A stretch of DNA of 64,000 nucleotides from Dysidea avara. Its lineage: Eukaryota > Porifera > Demospongiae > Dictyoceratida > Dysideidae. The DNA lies in contig NC_089280.1 of assembly GCF_963678975.1 (NCBI RefSeq), positions 13,653,280 to 13,717,279 on the forward strand. Direction: 5' to 3'. The translations under genes and the position numbers were made by a program. The notes under the pieces are model-generated. The model searched no databases. It saw only the letters and a program-made list of their open reading frames with translations, and was not told the origin of the DNA. Shown piece by piece: positions 43,683-56,487 of the stretch. Position 1 is the first letter of the stretch. Each line of letters begins with the position of its first letter.

Positions 43683-45500
43683 TATTTACACTTAGCAAAT
43701 TTATATCCACTCAGTTACATGTTATATTAGTCCAGCCAACAGTCACACATGCTCATTAAAATTCAGAACCAAAAACTGTCATAGGAGAACCATCTTGTAA
43801 TTAATTGATTATCTGTATGGGATGCTACAGTTTGAACAAGTGCATGCATGCACACGCATGTAGCTAAATGTTCATAGTTTACTTGCAAAGTCTTTGTGGT
43901 TTTATAATAGCATTGTTTGATTTTCACCAGATTGATATACATATATATGGTGTCAATGACAAGCGTGATTCTGCGTGTCAACATTGGCAAAGCTGCCTGC
44001 ATGAGAGCCATCAACAAGCTCTTGGAAACTTTGTTCATTTTTATACATGTTGATATTCAGTTGAACTAGTGTACACGTACGTACCTTTGTAAAATATATT
44101 GTCTCAATGGATCAGTCTGCAGCACAGAAAGCAGTAGCCAGCAAGTAAAGAATGATCACATATTCATAACCCATAACTTTACGATTTTATATATATAGCT
44201 GTTAATGGTTTGAGTGACTATATTTTCTCAGGCGGATTTAGAGTGTGCTTGATTTAGCACCCCTTAATACAGTTATGTGATAGGCACTGCATGCACACTG
44301 CATGTACATGATAAGCACAGCCAATAGATACATAGTGTAATAGACCAAAAGAATCAACAAAAGGCTAGGCAGACAAAATGAAGACATGCAACCAGATAAA
44401 CTTGCAAGACTTCAGTTCTTTACTTAAACTATATATGGCCACATAAAAAGAGCCAATCAGACAACATTTCTTCAGTTATTTCACCATGGAACAATCTACA
44501 AGATTTATTTACTGGTAAAGCCGATAATATAATGCATAGAAATTTCTATGAATATAATTTTATTATTATATGGATAACTTAATGTGTGTACAGAAGAGTT
44601 GATAGGTCAGTGACCTTCTGTCCATATCAATGTGGCACTCATGATCAGCTTCAAAATTTGTCTTCATACTTCATATATAGAAATTTTTCTACTAATAGAA
44701 CAGTCAGCTGTGTGAATGTTCTATTAGAATTACTGACTGTTCTATTAGAGTATATCGATCTTTCTGTGATAGCTATTTTGATAAGCAGGAATTCATACTA
44801 TTACACAAATATTCTACCTATTATGCTAGCATTATGCTCAATGCTTTCAGGCACCTATTATGCTCATAATTATGCCAGCATAATCGGCGGGTCCCTAATT
44901 GTGATACCTTGCAAATTGCATCCTACAATCGTGAAAGTAGCAAAATGTCACAATCATGTGCTCAGCCCTATAGGATAATTTTATTGCAACTTCTTTCTCT
45001 CTAGAGAACAGAGTCTTTCCGATATGCAAATTTTGGCCTGTAAAAATGCCTATACATGCTATCACTATATAATATTATATGCCATGCATGTGTGGCTTTA
45101 CTTAAGTACCTATTAGCTATGCCAAAAATTCAGTATGCTGGCATGTGTGTATTATAATAGACTCAAGCCTACTCATGGTGCATAATGCAATGCCACGCAG
45201 TTAGTCTGTCAAACATAACGATCACACTTAACCAAACTAATTATACCGAAACGAACAGGAGATTTTAATGGAAGAAAAGTTGCAGAAGAAAAGTTGAGGA
45301 ATTTGATAATTAGTATAAATTTGTCTACCCCTAATTTGTTGAGGCTGATATAGCTAGGGTGCATGGATTAGTGCCAACTTATTCTTCCATGAAAGTTTCT
45401 TGTACTGGCTACACTATCATATACTAACTAGACACATACCAAAGTAACTAACTTCAAAGACACCGCTGTAACCACATGCACTGTAAAAATATAGTGGTAA

Positions 45501-45848
45501 GGCCAATGAAACTTGATTACCAGTTTCTCGCTCAGATTTTTGAAAATTTGATGCGGGCGGGCGGTTATTATTCATTATTCATTATTTTTCCAAAAGCACA
45601 ACACACATCCAAACATGAAGATTTCTGCCAAAAAACAGTGAGATTACTCTTGCATTAAATAGCTAAAGTACGTTACTAATCTATAACAAGTGATTTTTCC
45701 ATTAGAGTATAGCTGATTGCTCTATTAGAGTAAAAGTGACTGCTCTATTAGAGTATTTCAATCTGAAATACCAATAATGAAATTCCATACGGGTGTATCA
45801 AAAGCATGCGAGCGATGACGCGAAACTGCTAATCAAGTTTCATTGGCC
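45501..45848. mobile_element. PIF/Harbinger-type MITE, copy 2
   Basis: Same ends as 26712-27052 (GGCCAATGAAACTTGATTA), here flanked by TAA on each side. 348 bp. The three internal motif copies are kept, one of them as CTCTATTAGAGTA where copy 1 has CTCCATTAGAGTA. Confidence 0.88.
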
Positions 45849-46469
45849 TAACCACCACACATGGAAGCTTACGGGAAACTGCGGATACTTTGATCAGTCA
45901 CAGGTCATATACATGCATGATTTATCACTTGATTGATAAACTGTCATTTTTAAATTTATTATTATTATCAATTTACAGGTTTAATAGGCACTGGACTAGA
46001 AGGCTATATGCGGTAAGCAAAATGTATCACAGCCAGCTACAATGCGTATACTAGCTACAATGATTAATAAACTTAACCGCTGGTCCTCTTACACGTACAT
46101 GACACAGTATAGTAGCTACTAGTTCGAGTACTAGTTGCATGCACTATAGCCTACTTGCCAATACATGAAGTCACATATATATCTTATGCACGTGATTGGC
46201 TGCACTAAAATGCACTGAATGGAGTTTGGACTGCGTAACGTGTCTCACGTTAGCTGTTTACACATGCTTGCATGCATGTGCCAAGGTGCCACGTGCAGTT
46301 GTATGTACCCGAGGCGGCACGCGTGGCATGCATGCATGATTTACTTAGCAATCACATGTGGAATTTGATAATCGCTATTTGTGGGTACATGTGGTTGAGT
46401 ATTTTCAAAGATATTTGCATGGGAGTGAAAGCTACGTAGCAGCAAGATCTGTTAGCTACTGCATATGAA

Positions 46470-48472
46470 ATGGAAGTAAGTCGTTTCCAAACTATAATTA
46501 CTCATTAGCTAGCTATATACAATGATCAGTACAATGATCAGTATAGCTAGGCATATGATATGATACAAGAACTAGCATGACATCGATCGTGTTAAAACCC
46601 TCTTTGCACACCTCATAGGTTGGCAGTGATGGCAAGTATTTAGTGAAGTTGATGGATTATTATTATTCTGAAGAAGACAATCATACTTCATCTTGCGCCT
46701 CTTCACAGTTAGCTGCTAGTGCAGGTGGGCTTGGCTCACAGCTGGAAGTGTTAAACGGATCACCAGAACCGATTGCAAACGCCGGCGTAGAAGCTAACCT
46801 GTTTGTTGTTAATCGAAGACCAAGTTTCACGTTTAAACAAGAGGGAGATGACAGGACATGTACACATATGCGAAGACTTTCAGCTTGGTCGAGTGAACCG
46901 GCAATCACTTTGCAAGTCCCCGCGGCCAATGAATCCTTACAAGATCGACTGCAGGCGCAATATGATTTCTTTGACCCTAAAGATGGTGTGCTACTCAGCA
47001 GAACCATTGCTGCCCAGATGGGGCAAGCAGAACTGTCGCCATCTGATAGGAAAATCCTGAGAAGTAAGACTTTCAAAGTATGGCAAGCACTACAGTACTT
47101 CTGTCACAGTACAACTTTTCATGGAGTACCTCACATTGCGGCCAGTCGATCATTGGTCAGGATAGCATACTGGTCAATCTTACTGATTGTGGCTTTGTGT
47201 CTGATGATCTATGCTATAGTTGCAGTCAGCTGTGCTTACTTTGCTTACAATGCATACATTATAGAAGAGCAGAATCTCTCAAGAGAATTAAAGTTCCCTG
47301 CAGTTACTATATGTAATTTAAATCCGTATCCAAAGATTCCAATTCAGACAGCATTAAACTACACAGAAGAGCAGCTGTTTAATATTATTTTATTTGGTGA
47401 CCTTATTTCTACTAGACAGGAGTTAACAAAGCATCTTAGTGTTAATATAAGTCAATTAGCAGCAGAACTTGCAGAAGACACAGAAGGATTTGTTTCATCT
47501 GGGTTTACAACATTTTCACATAAACTTGAGAATATGCTGTGGTCATGTTATTACAATAATCAACCCTGTTCTGTTGATAACTTCACAACATTCGACAATA
47601 TTAATGGAAAATGTTTTACATTTAATGGTGACACTAACAATGTACTGTACACAAGAACCCCTGGCTCTATGTTTGGTTTAGAACTTGTTCTGAATGCTGA
47701 ACAGTTTGAATACTATATTGCTGAATCTGATTCGGTCGGGTTCAAGGTGTACATTCATAGGCAAGGTGATATTCCATATCTTGGTGAACATGCAGGCTTT
47801 ACTGTATCTCCAGGAGTACACACTGATGTGGTTTTGACTACCGAAGCGTTTTCATATCTTGAACCACCTCAAGGCTCGTGTAGAAAGAATCTAAAACTAG
47901 ACTATTATGAAATTTATACAAGGCGAGCCTGTTTGGATGAGTGCATGACAAAATTTATTGTCAGGTCATGTGGATGTAGACGGCAATACATGCCGGGAGA
48001 TGCACCAGTTTGCGGTGTAAATGAAGCTGCATTTTGTTTCCCCAATGCCTCAAGGCGTTTTACATACACCCAGTGTGATTGTCCAATATCATGTGAAATT
48101 CCTGAATCCTATAAACATGAATTATCTTACTCTGTGTATCCTTCTCAACATTATCCAGCACATCTAGAAAGAACAGGTGCACTCAATAAATTACCAGACT
48201 TTGTACTTACTTATGATAGTCAAAACAATGTCACACGTCTCAATGAAAATGGAACACTAGGGTTCTTTAGAGAAAACTTCCTCAAGATCACCCTTTATTA
48301 TAATCAACTAACAATGTCAAAATATACAGAGATCCTGGAGTATCAAACATTCCAGTATATTGCTGATTTTGGTGGTCATTTGGGACTGTTTACAGGTGCC
48401 GGCTTCTTAACTTTATTTGAGTTTATGGAAGTTTGCCTTGGAGTTTTGTATCCTGCTGATACTGATAAATAG
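46470..48472 (+). CDS. DEG/ENaC family cation channel subunit A
   Basis: Trimeric ligand- or mechanically gated, usually Na+-selective plasma-membrane channel family. Model: a two-codon first exon (46470-46475), a 143-bp intron, and exon 46619-48472 (619 residues). A long cytoplasmic N-terminus (about 165 residues) ends in the HG gating motif (TTFHGVPHI, about 170). TM1 (IAYWSILLIVALCLMIYAIV) is followed by FPAVTICNLNPY and a Cys-rich ectodomain with several N-glycosylation sites, the RRACLDECMTKFIVRSCGCR region and CDCPISCE. TM2 is LGLFTGAGFLTLFEFMEV with a very short tail. The usual G-x-S selectivity tract reads GAG here (about 595-597). The ATG is inferred from the donor ATGGAA/GTAAGT and from gene B, which has the same structure. 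The next gene, LTO1, starts 84 bp after the stop. Confidence 0.92.
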
Positions 48473-48527
48473 CTTAGTTTTATATTAATGATTTTGAATT
48501 TTGTGTATAGCCCTACCCACATAACAG

Positions 48528-48556
48528 TGACGTCATATGCAATCACGTGCGGCACC
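48528..48556 (+). promoter_or_regulatory. Compact LTO1 promoter (CRE plus E-box)
   Basis: A full palindromic CRE (TGACGTCA, 48528-48535) and CACGTG (48544-48549) lie within 30 bp of the LTO1 ATG at 48557, and the DEG/ENaC A stop is at 48472. The LTO1 5' UTR must be very short or overlap the channel 3' end. Confidence 0.5.
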
Positions 48557-51500
48557 ATGACAGACGTGAGCCAGAACAGGACTAATGACGATCCGTTCGA
48601 TTCCATTCTGTTCCCTGAGGACAAGTGAGTAGTTTGTAGTTAATGTTAGAACAAACCTGTCTCGACTGAAAGTCTATGTTGAGTCAGTGTATCATCGTCG
48701 GTATCACGTGCGCTTGTCGAGGAATAGATTTATAAACCCGAGGGGTCAGAGCTCTCAACTTGTAGCGTGAGGTCAACAAAGTTCTGCCATCCATCCTGTG
48801 CAACCTGATGGAGAGAACAAGCACAGCATACATAAAATGTGCCCTTAGGCTAATAATGTGTAGTTATTATTGTATTATTATTATCAAATCTGGAGGGTTG
48901 TGCACCTATGCTTTCTATCTATCCGCCTGTTTATGCAGACATAGTTGCTATTAATTGTATCTGTACATACATTCTGCCACCATCTGCTATGCCACACACT
49001 AGAATTAGTTGAACACACTGATGTATCCATTACCGGCAATAGCACAACTTTAACCCGGCTGCATTTCTGATTCAATTGTCCTGGACTAGTTGAGTGCACA
49101 AAAAGTGGCAATATTTGTGTAGATATGTAGCTACGCATATTTCAAAATTGGGAATCCGGCAAAAACTTGGAATCTTACGCACGAGTTTTGAGTGGTCTAG
49201 GTACTTGTGTTTGATAAATTCTGGGTTTTGTGTACTGTGTGGTTTTGGTAGGAACAAAGATCAGGACAGACAAGTGTGTATTTTACAGAAACCATGTCAT
49301 ACCTTGTCGCCTACAGGGTACACCACAGTAATCCACTTAACGGAATAAATTTGAAATTTGATTTTTACAAGTAATTATGGTAGTGCTGTGGTTTGAAAGT
49401 ATTAAGAGCCTTAGCTAAGGATATATGTATAGGTTAGGAACCCAGACTGAGGTTCTTTGTGGATTAGGAAACCAAGTGAAGCAAGGTTTCTAAACCATGA
49501 AGAACCGAGGGTGTGGTTCATAACCAACTTAGATAATGGTATCGTTTTATATGGATACATAGGTGGAGTCATTGTGGGATTGGATATGTCATTTTAAAAT
49601 CGTCATGCAATGTTAAAATTCAGTAAATGTGGAAGACCAAACAACTATTTGTCTACAAAGCTTGTGCCGTATCGCTGCTTCCTTGGAACTGAGAGCAATG
49701 AAATACATGGCTAAGTATCAACAAGAAAAGCTATGAGTTGTTGAGTGCCCATGGCGTCACAGCAGTGTGAAGAGCAGGTGTATAGAAACTGTTACAGTTC
49801 GAAGACAATCAAGGCTTGAGTGCCGGGATAATGATGATGAACAGCACGATTTCAATTATGAACCACACCCACATTACAGATAACACAAAATAACCATTCC
49901 ACAAGGAAGTTTAACCATCTAGGTCTTCGCTAATAGGTTAATAGAAGATGAAACAAGCGTAAAACGCTTATGCGCTAGAATTTTCCGTAATATTTCTGGA
50001 TCTTGTAACAAACGTAGCTACAATGTTAGATTCTACATCCCATAATCAAAGGCATGCTTATAAAAGGAAGCCAGTGGTTACACTCGTATTGGCTTGGGTG
50101 CTGGTCACCCACTGCAGGCTATTAGCCTAAATATGCATGGAAGAGCATAGCAAATCAATGATCAAATGTGAGATTTGCAATGCCTGCTGGCAGGTTTCTA
50201 ACAAAGTTAGGTAGAAACCTGCTAGTATGTCTCTTAGTGGTTTTTAAAGACCTCAGTATCTTCCAAAGATCAAAGCATACTATATATGCATACCATTATC
50301 TAAAAAGCGAAACATGTGAAACAAATGATTGAGATACTCTACTAATAGAACAGTCACCGAGAAGTAAAACAAGACAAGCACAAAAAACATTAGATTTGTC
50401 CAGGGTTCAAACCAGGAATCTCCACACCTACATTCCCAACCCCTTTACCGCTCTGCCACTGCTATCAGTTGCTCATCTCATCACTTAATTTCTACCTTAT
50501 AAATGAAGGCTCTAATTTAGTATACTAGTATAGTAAATTATATTATCCCATAGATCTATCACTTGAAAATTCTAGATATTTCTAGAGCATTCTATATGCA
50601 TTGTATTAGCAGTACTCAGAAAAAATGTACATGTGCTCTATTAGAGTACTACAAAAATAGTAAAATAGGCTATATCAAGAGACATGATAGTGTGTCAGGC
50701 AGCCAAGTACAGCTGGTGTGCCGCAATAGAAAAGTGTGTATTTACAGCTTGTTGTTTTACAGGAACCAAGAAAATGCTATTTTCACATATCTGTAGCTTG
50801 ATAGTACCTGAACGGTAAGTATCCATGTTGCTATGGAAACCTCCTCAGGATAGGGCACCTCCCATTACAAATTTGAGTTGAATCTGTCATGTCAATTTGG
50901 CAGTAGTGCATGATGGCTTCCATTCGTAATGGAAATCATCCGTGTTTTTCATAGTGGCTACTTTGATTACAGAGGTACTTTTCAAACAGTTCTTGATTCG
51001 TAATGCTGTGAGATGGTTGAACATAGCTGACAACGAAGTATAATGGATACTTCAGACAATAATTGATAGTTGGGGCATGCATCATCATTTCTTTCTTATG
51101 ATGTGGTATGCGTCGGTTCACCAGTCATAATAATTTGTTTTACAAAGAAGGTAACAAACAAGTACACAAAAAATTGGAATTTTCAACTAGAGTAGGGTCC
51201 ATAGCACATCAATAAAAAGTACTGAAACAAGCTGGAGTAGTGCATGATACTAAACCACAGTAAAACAATAAACAGCCAAGCTGTGAAAAAGGTGCAGCCC
51301 TCCAAAAAATGCCAGGATGAAAAATGTTATAAAATTTAAAGGTCGTGGCCAAGAAATGGCTGCGATGATGCTAATGCCAATTATTTTTAATGATCAACAT
51401 CCCTATGGTAGGAGCCAAGGGTCTGAAACTCCCATATATCTGCAGGTGAAAGTGACCTCCCTTGTCCCTTGTTCTATGTGCAGTTTTATTAAGTATTTGA

Positions 51501-53930
51501 AATATTTTTCAAAATGTGTTTGAGCGACTATAATATTTAAAGTCTATGCCAATCATTACCCTATACCTTTATTATTCACTATAGGACAAAAAACTTCTTG
51601 GATTGCCAAAACTGATGTGGTAAAACAATTTTCCTGGAACAAATTTTCGTGGTGTAGACTGATATAATTATTAACCTCCGCACAACTTGTACATGGGCTG
51701 TATAATAGTTAATTTTGTGTATAAGACGTCTGCGAAATTGGTATCCCACAAATGTGTGACACTCATTAATCTTGTGGCTAGGCATTTATAATCTCCAATC
51801 AATAAGTGCCACATGGAAAAGAGTAGGGTCTAGCTACTTTTTCAAGCTCCAGTAGCTATATGGTGTATCAAATAGCATTCCAGCAAGCAAAGTGACTGAA
51901 TAGACAGCTTGCATAACACCAATAATGTGGCTTTGTAAAGCCTTACAACAAAAATTGGCACACCATCCCCTTTGCACTAAAAGGAAGGCAGGAGGTAAGT
52001 GTTGCATTGATATACCGACACTACTCACACCAAATTGGTGTTGGCTTTTTTTTGACGGTATTGGGCTGGCTAGTATCAGTACAGCTATACCATCCAATGT
52101 TGTGTGTAGCATCAGTGAAAAGGGCAGTAAGCCATGAAATAAGATTCATCAAAGCCATAAGTAAGATTTTCCCTCATGATTGATGGCCACAAAATTAGTG
52201 AACTGTGATTAGCAAATGTGTTTTGTAAGTTGGCCGGCTTATTGCTCATGATTGGAATGGCTGGCTGTTCATTGTGAATATGTCTGTGTACAAAGTATCA
52301 GTATTGAATTGGTATCAGCCTTTTCTCATCTAATATGCATCAGTATCGTACCGGTGGTGAAAAAGTGGCATTGGTGCTTCACTAGTGGGAGGTGTTATAT
52401 AGTGTGTAACATTTATGGAATTACAGAAAGATTTACGGTTATTATAGTATACGGTAATTTACGATTATAGATGACATTTTTAGAGTTTGTAAAACTGTGG
52501 AAGATTGTAAGGGAGTTGTGGGAGCATAGACTAAAGTGTTATACATGGCTGAATTCCACATCTTTGTGTGGATGTATTACACCAGAGAAACCCATGTCTT
52601 GCTCGTGTCACTTGTAGTTGTAGGCTGGTAGCTTGTATATTAGAAGGTTGGACTTACTCCAGACGTAATGAACAAATGTAATATGTAATTATATTACTAT
52701 AGTTACAGCCCTCAAAGTAATGTAACTCATTACTTTTTTCTGTGAGTAGTATGTAACTGTAGTGCATTTTATGGAAGAGTAATATGTAATGAGTTTTACA
52801 TTTTTAGAGTATTACAATCCCAACTCTGTGTACTTAAAGTATTAGATGAATTGTTTTTCAATAATCATGCAACTCTTGTACGGCACCACCAAGATCAGAT
52901 CTGCTAGCAGGTCTCTAACCATACAGTTATCTAATTCCCTTCTGTGACCTTTACGTATAATTTTAAAAAATTACTTTTTCATTATACGTAAATATCTGGT
53001 GCTTGAGGGATGACTTCAAAATCTTGTACTCCTTTAACAAATTAAACCATTAAATCTGAAATCTCATTAAATGTGTGGGGGGTCTGCATGAGGTTCTGCA
53101 CAATGGACAGAGAGACCAAGGAGTTAGACGATGAAGACCTGTTGCAGACTTGTAGCAAAGTTCACAGCAGCAACTACATATTTAACACTTTTAGTCTAAA
53201 AAGTTCTGCATGCATGTATCCTGCACATAGGTATTGTAGATGACAAATACTATTTTACTGAATTTATGATTTTTATTGAAATACTGTACCAATTGATCAT
53301 GAATTAGGGATATCTCATACATGCACAATGTTGGGCTGTTGGTGACTGTTGCTGAGAATGGCTAGTGTGTGTATAATACAATGTGACATAATATCCCACT
53401 GCAGGTTCTGCAAGGAGGGTTATGAAGCTGGTTTGGACGAAGGTAGGCAGAAAGGATTAGCTGAAGGATTTGCTGCTGGCTGGCAACAAGGATGCAAGTT
53501 AGGAGAAGAGGTATGTTAAGTTCGTAGTGATGATATGTGTATTAATTCCTTGGTTCTAGATTGGCTTCTTTAGAGGGTTTGCGGAAAGTTGGCTAGAAAC
53601 TCTAACCTCTGGTACCTCTGATCTTCTAATGGATGATAGGAAACTCAAGTTAGTTATATAGTCTACAACTGAACTAAAATTAATTTTGTAATGACTTTTA
53701 TTGTAGAGTAGTATATTCTTCACTAAAGCAACTTCAGAAAATGGCTGGAGGTTTTGAAATATGTAATATAAATACAGATGCATTCACTACAGAACTATCA
53801 AAGATCAGAGCTAAGTTTAAACAGGTAACAATTTTTCTAGTGTGCTTTTCCTTCCCGTATAATATTATAGGTAGTAACACAAATGGGATTGAAACAGTTT
53901 GATTTTGGGAAAAATGAGTTGTCATTTTGA
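48557..53930 (+). CDS. LTO1: LTO1/ORAOV1 homologue, Fe-S assembly adaptor for ABCE1
   Basis: Five exons in phase: 48557-48624, 53405-53510, 53560-53648, 53707-53824 and 53871-53930 (146 residues; human LTO1 is about 137). After an acidic N-terminus (FDSILFPEDKFCKEGYEAG) comes the diagnostic deca-GX3 array, ten Gly each four residues apart from GYEAG to FFRG, then ESWLETLTSG, a helical C-terminal half (KIRAKFKQVVTQMG) and a terminal LSF that fits the [LIM][DES][WF] C-terminal signal read by the cytosolic Fe-S targeting complex. In yeast and human, LTO1 with YAE1 recruits that complex to ABCE1 (Rli1) for ribosome recycling. Intron 1 is 4.8 kb and holds repeats and the left edge of a segmental duplication. 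The 3' end converges on DEG/ENaC B. Confidence 0.92.
50325..50800 (-). mobile_element. tRNA-derived SINE-like repeat, copy 2
   Basis: Minus-strand A box (TGGCAGAGCGGTAAAGGG) and B box (GGTTTGAACCC, close to canonical) at 50468-50402. The body matches 38040-38420, including the motif (50335-50358) and the CATTCTATATGCATTGTATT stretch with a second motif at 50634-50650. It lies in LTO1 intron 1. Confidence 0.6.
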
Positions 53931-54930
53931 TAGTCCGTGACTGAATATGGCAGGTTCAGCTAGTCAAGGCTTGATGCAGTAAATAGCAACATTTAATATG
54001 TGTGCATGTATATAATTATAACACGTACCGTGTACAGACTTACATGTACAATAGAATCTAATAACATGGTTCTCTTATTACTTGCTGTTAAGCTTATAAT
54101 AACAGAACATAATTAAAGGGAACAGATAATGTTATGCATGTTTGTAGCATGCAGTATTTAACAGATTTTCTATCCCACTGTCAAAGTAAAAAAACTTAGG
54201 AGTATATGGTAGTTAATAAACCCTGGGAATGGAAGTCAAACCCCTTAAATTAAAGTGTGGGATAGAAGAGTTAGTTACTCCACATTTGCACCTGTAAGAC
54301 ATTTGTAATCACACTTCAGCCTTGGGTTGATTTGATAGCAACAGTATCCTATTAAATGGTGAGGTTTAGCTATAATGTAATTAATTAGGTGAGACTGCAT
54401 GATTAAAAAAATGAATACAACGACATTACAAAAGAATCATAATTTACACAAAGTTAGCGACGGTTATCAGTATCAGTAGGATACAAAACTCCAAGGAAAA
54501 CCTCCATAAACTCAAATAAAGTTAAGAAGCCAGCACCTGTAAACAGTCCCAAATGACCACCAAAATCAGCAATATACTGGAACGTTTGATACTCCAGGGT
54601 CTCTTTATATCTTGACATCATTAGTTCATTGTAATAAATAGTGATCTTGAGGAAGTTTTCTCTAAAGAATTCTAGTGTTCCATTTTCATTGAGACGTGTC
54701 ATATCGTTTTGACTATCATAAGTAAGTACAAAGTCTGGTAGTGCTGTTTGATTATTGAGTGCACCTGTTCTTTCTAGAAGTGCTGGATAGTGTTGAGAAG
54801 GATACACAGAGTAAGATAGTTCATGTTTATAGGATTCAGGAATTTCACAAGGTATTGGACAATCACACTGAATGTATGAAAAATTCCTTGAGGCATTGGG
54901 GAAACAAAAGGCAATCTCATTTGCAACGCA
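50948..54930. repeat. Segmental duplication, block 1
   Basis: Collinear with 59845-64000 at an offset drifting from about 8.9 to 9.1 kb. It covers LTO1 intron 1 (part), LTO1 exons 2-5, the intergenic DNA and the 3' part of DEG/ENaC B. Many small indels and substitutions separate the blocks, so the event is not recent. The right edge cannot be placed because block 2 runs off the window. Confidence 0.85.
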
Positions 54931-56487
54931 AACTGGTGCATCTCCTGGCATGTAATGCCGTCTACATCCACATGACCTGACAATAAACTTTGTCATGCAC
55001 TCATCCAAACAGGCTCGCCTTGTATAAATTTCATAATAGTCTAGTTTTAGATTCTTTCTACACAAGCCTTGAGGTGGTTCAAGGTATGAAAATGCTTCAG
55101 CAGTCAAAACCACATCAGTATGAACTCCCGGGGATGCAGTAAAGCCTGCATGTTCACCAAGATATGGAATATCACCTTGTCTATGAATGTACACTTTGAA
55201 CCCTACTGAATTGGGATTACCCAAAAAGTATTCGTACTGTTCAGCATTTAGCACAAGCTCTAACCCGTATGTAGAACCAGGGGTTCTTGTGTACAGTACA
55301 CTACTGGTGTTGCCATTAAATGTAAAACATTTTCCATTAATGTTGTTAAATGAAGTAAAGTTATCAACTGAACAGGGTTGATCATTGTGATAACATGACC
55401 ACAACATATTTTCAATTTTGTGTGAAAATGCTGTAAACCCAGCTGAAGCAAATTCTGCTGTGTCTTCTGAAAGTGTTCTAGCTGTTTCGTTGATGTCAGC
55501 ACTCCTATACTTTGTCAACTCTTGTCTGGTAGAAACTAGGTCGGCAAATAACACAGTATTAAACAATTGTTCTTCAGTGTAATTCAACAACTCCTGAACT
55601 GCACTCTTTGAATATTGATTTAAATTACATATAGTAACTGCTGGAAATTTTAATCTCTCCACAAAATTCTGCTCTTCTATAATGTATGAATTGAATGCAA
55701 AGTAAGCCTGGCTGATTTCAACTATAGCATAGATCATTAGACACAAAGCCACAATCAATAAGATTGACCAGTATGCTATCCTGACCAATGATCGACTGGC
55801 CGCAATGTGAGGTACTCCATGAAAAGTTGTACTGTGACAGAAGTACTGTAGTGCTTGCCATACTTTGAAAGTTTTACTTCTCATGATATTCCTATCAGAT
55901 GATGACAGTTCTGGTTGTCCCATCTGAGCAGCAATGATTCTGCTGAGTACCACACCATCCTCGAAATTATCATATTGTTCCTGCAGTCGACCTTGTAAGG
56001 GTTCATTTGCAAAACCATTGGCTACGGGCACTTGTAAGGTTACCACCGGTTCACTCGACCAAGCTGATAATCTTCGATCCTGTGTGGTTGAAGATCTTCG
56101 AGTCTGTGTCCTGTCATCTTCATCTTGTTTCAACGAGATGCTTGCCTTCCGTTTAACAAACAGGTTGGCTGGGGCGCCGTTTGCAATGGACCCGTTTGCA
56201 ATCGGTTCCGGTAATTCGTTCGACACTTGCAGCTGTGAGCCAAGCCCCCCTGCACTAGCAGTAGACAATGTGTAAGACGAAACTTCATAACGTTCCCCAG
56301 AACTCTGTTCTAATAACTTGGAGTATTTTCCAGCAAATCCATCCTACACGGACACACAGTACAGTACATACAATAGCTACACGCGCTTAGTCTAGTTACT
56401 GTACACCATATACGGATTATGCGTATACTATATTCATGATTATTAGGTGAGCATTTAGCGTATTGCTAATACAGAACTTACGTCCAT
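54454..56487 (-). CDS. DEG/ENaC family cation channel subunit B
   Basis: Close paralogue of subunit A in the opposite orientation. Exon 1 is ATGGAC (56487-56482), then a 138-bp intron, then 56343-54454 (631 residues). The start is placed here because the frame runs open from the acceptor (GTGTAG/GATGGATTT) as DGFAGKYSKLL, aligning with VGSDGKYLVKL in A. Landmarks: HG motif (TTFHGVPHI), TM1 (IAYWSILLIVALCLMIYAIV), FPAVTICNLNQY, ectodomain Cys blocks (FIVRSCGCRRHYMPGD, CDCPIPCE), TM2 (LGLFTGAGFLTLFEFMEV) and the basic end DNRR. The selectivity tract is GAG as in A and C. The N-terminal cytoplasmic region and the post-TM1 region are the most diverged, which suggests different gating or partners. 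It could co-assemble with A or C in a trimer (inference). Confidence 0.93.

Larger units (their letters stand above)
42029..46469. other. Intergenic stretch between M3 and DEG/ENaC A
   Basis: No gene supported. It holds the exact 126-bp duplication, two MITEs, three motif copies clustered at 44695-44757, and a repeat of the TATGCTAGCATTATGC/ATTATGCCAGCATAATC type at about 44815-44900, which also makes the 130-codon ORF there non-credible. CACGTG occurs at 46190 and 46289, within 300 bp of the channel gene. Confidence 0.5.

Noticed and set aside
44586-44978. 130-codon plus-strand ORF
   Set aside because: It spans three dispersed-motif copies and a palindromic TATGCCAGCATAA-type repeat; composition is not protein-like.
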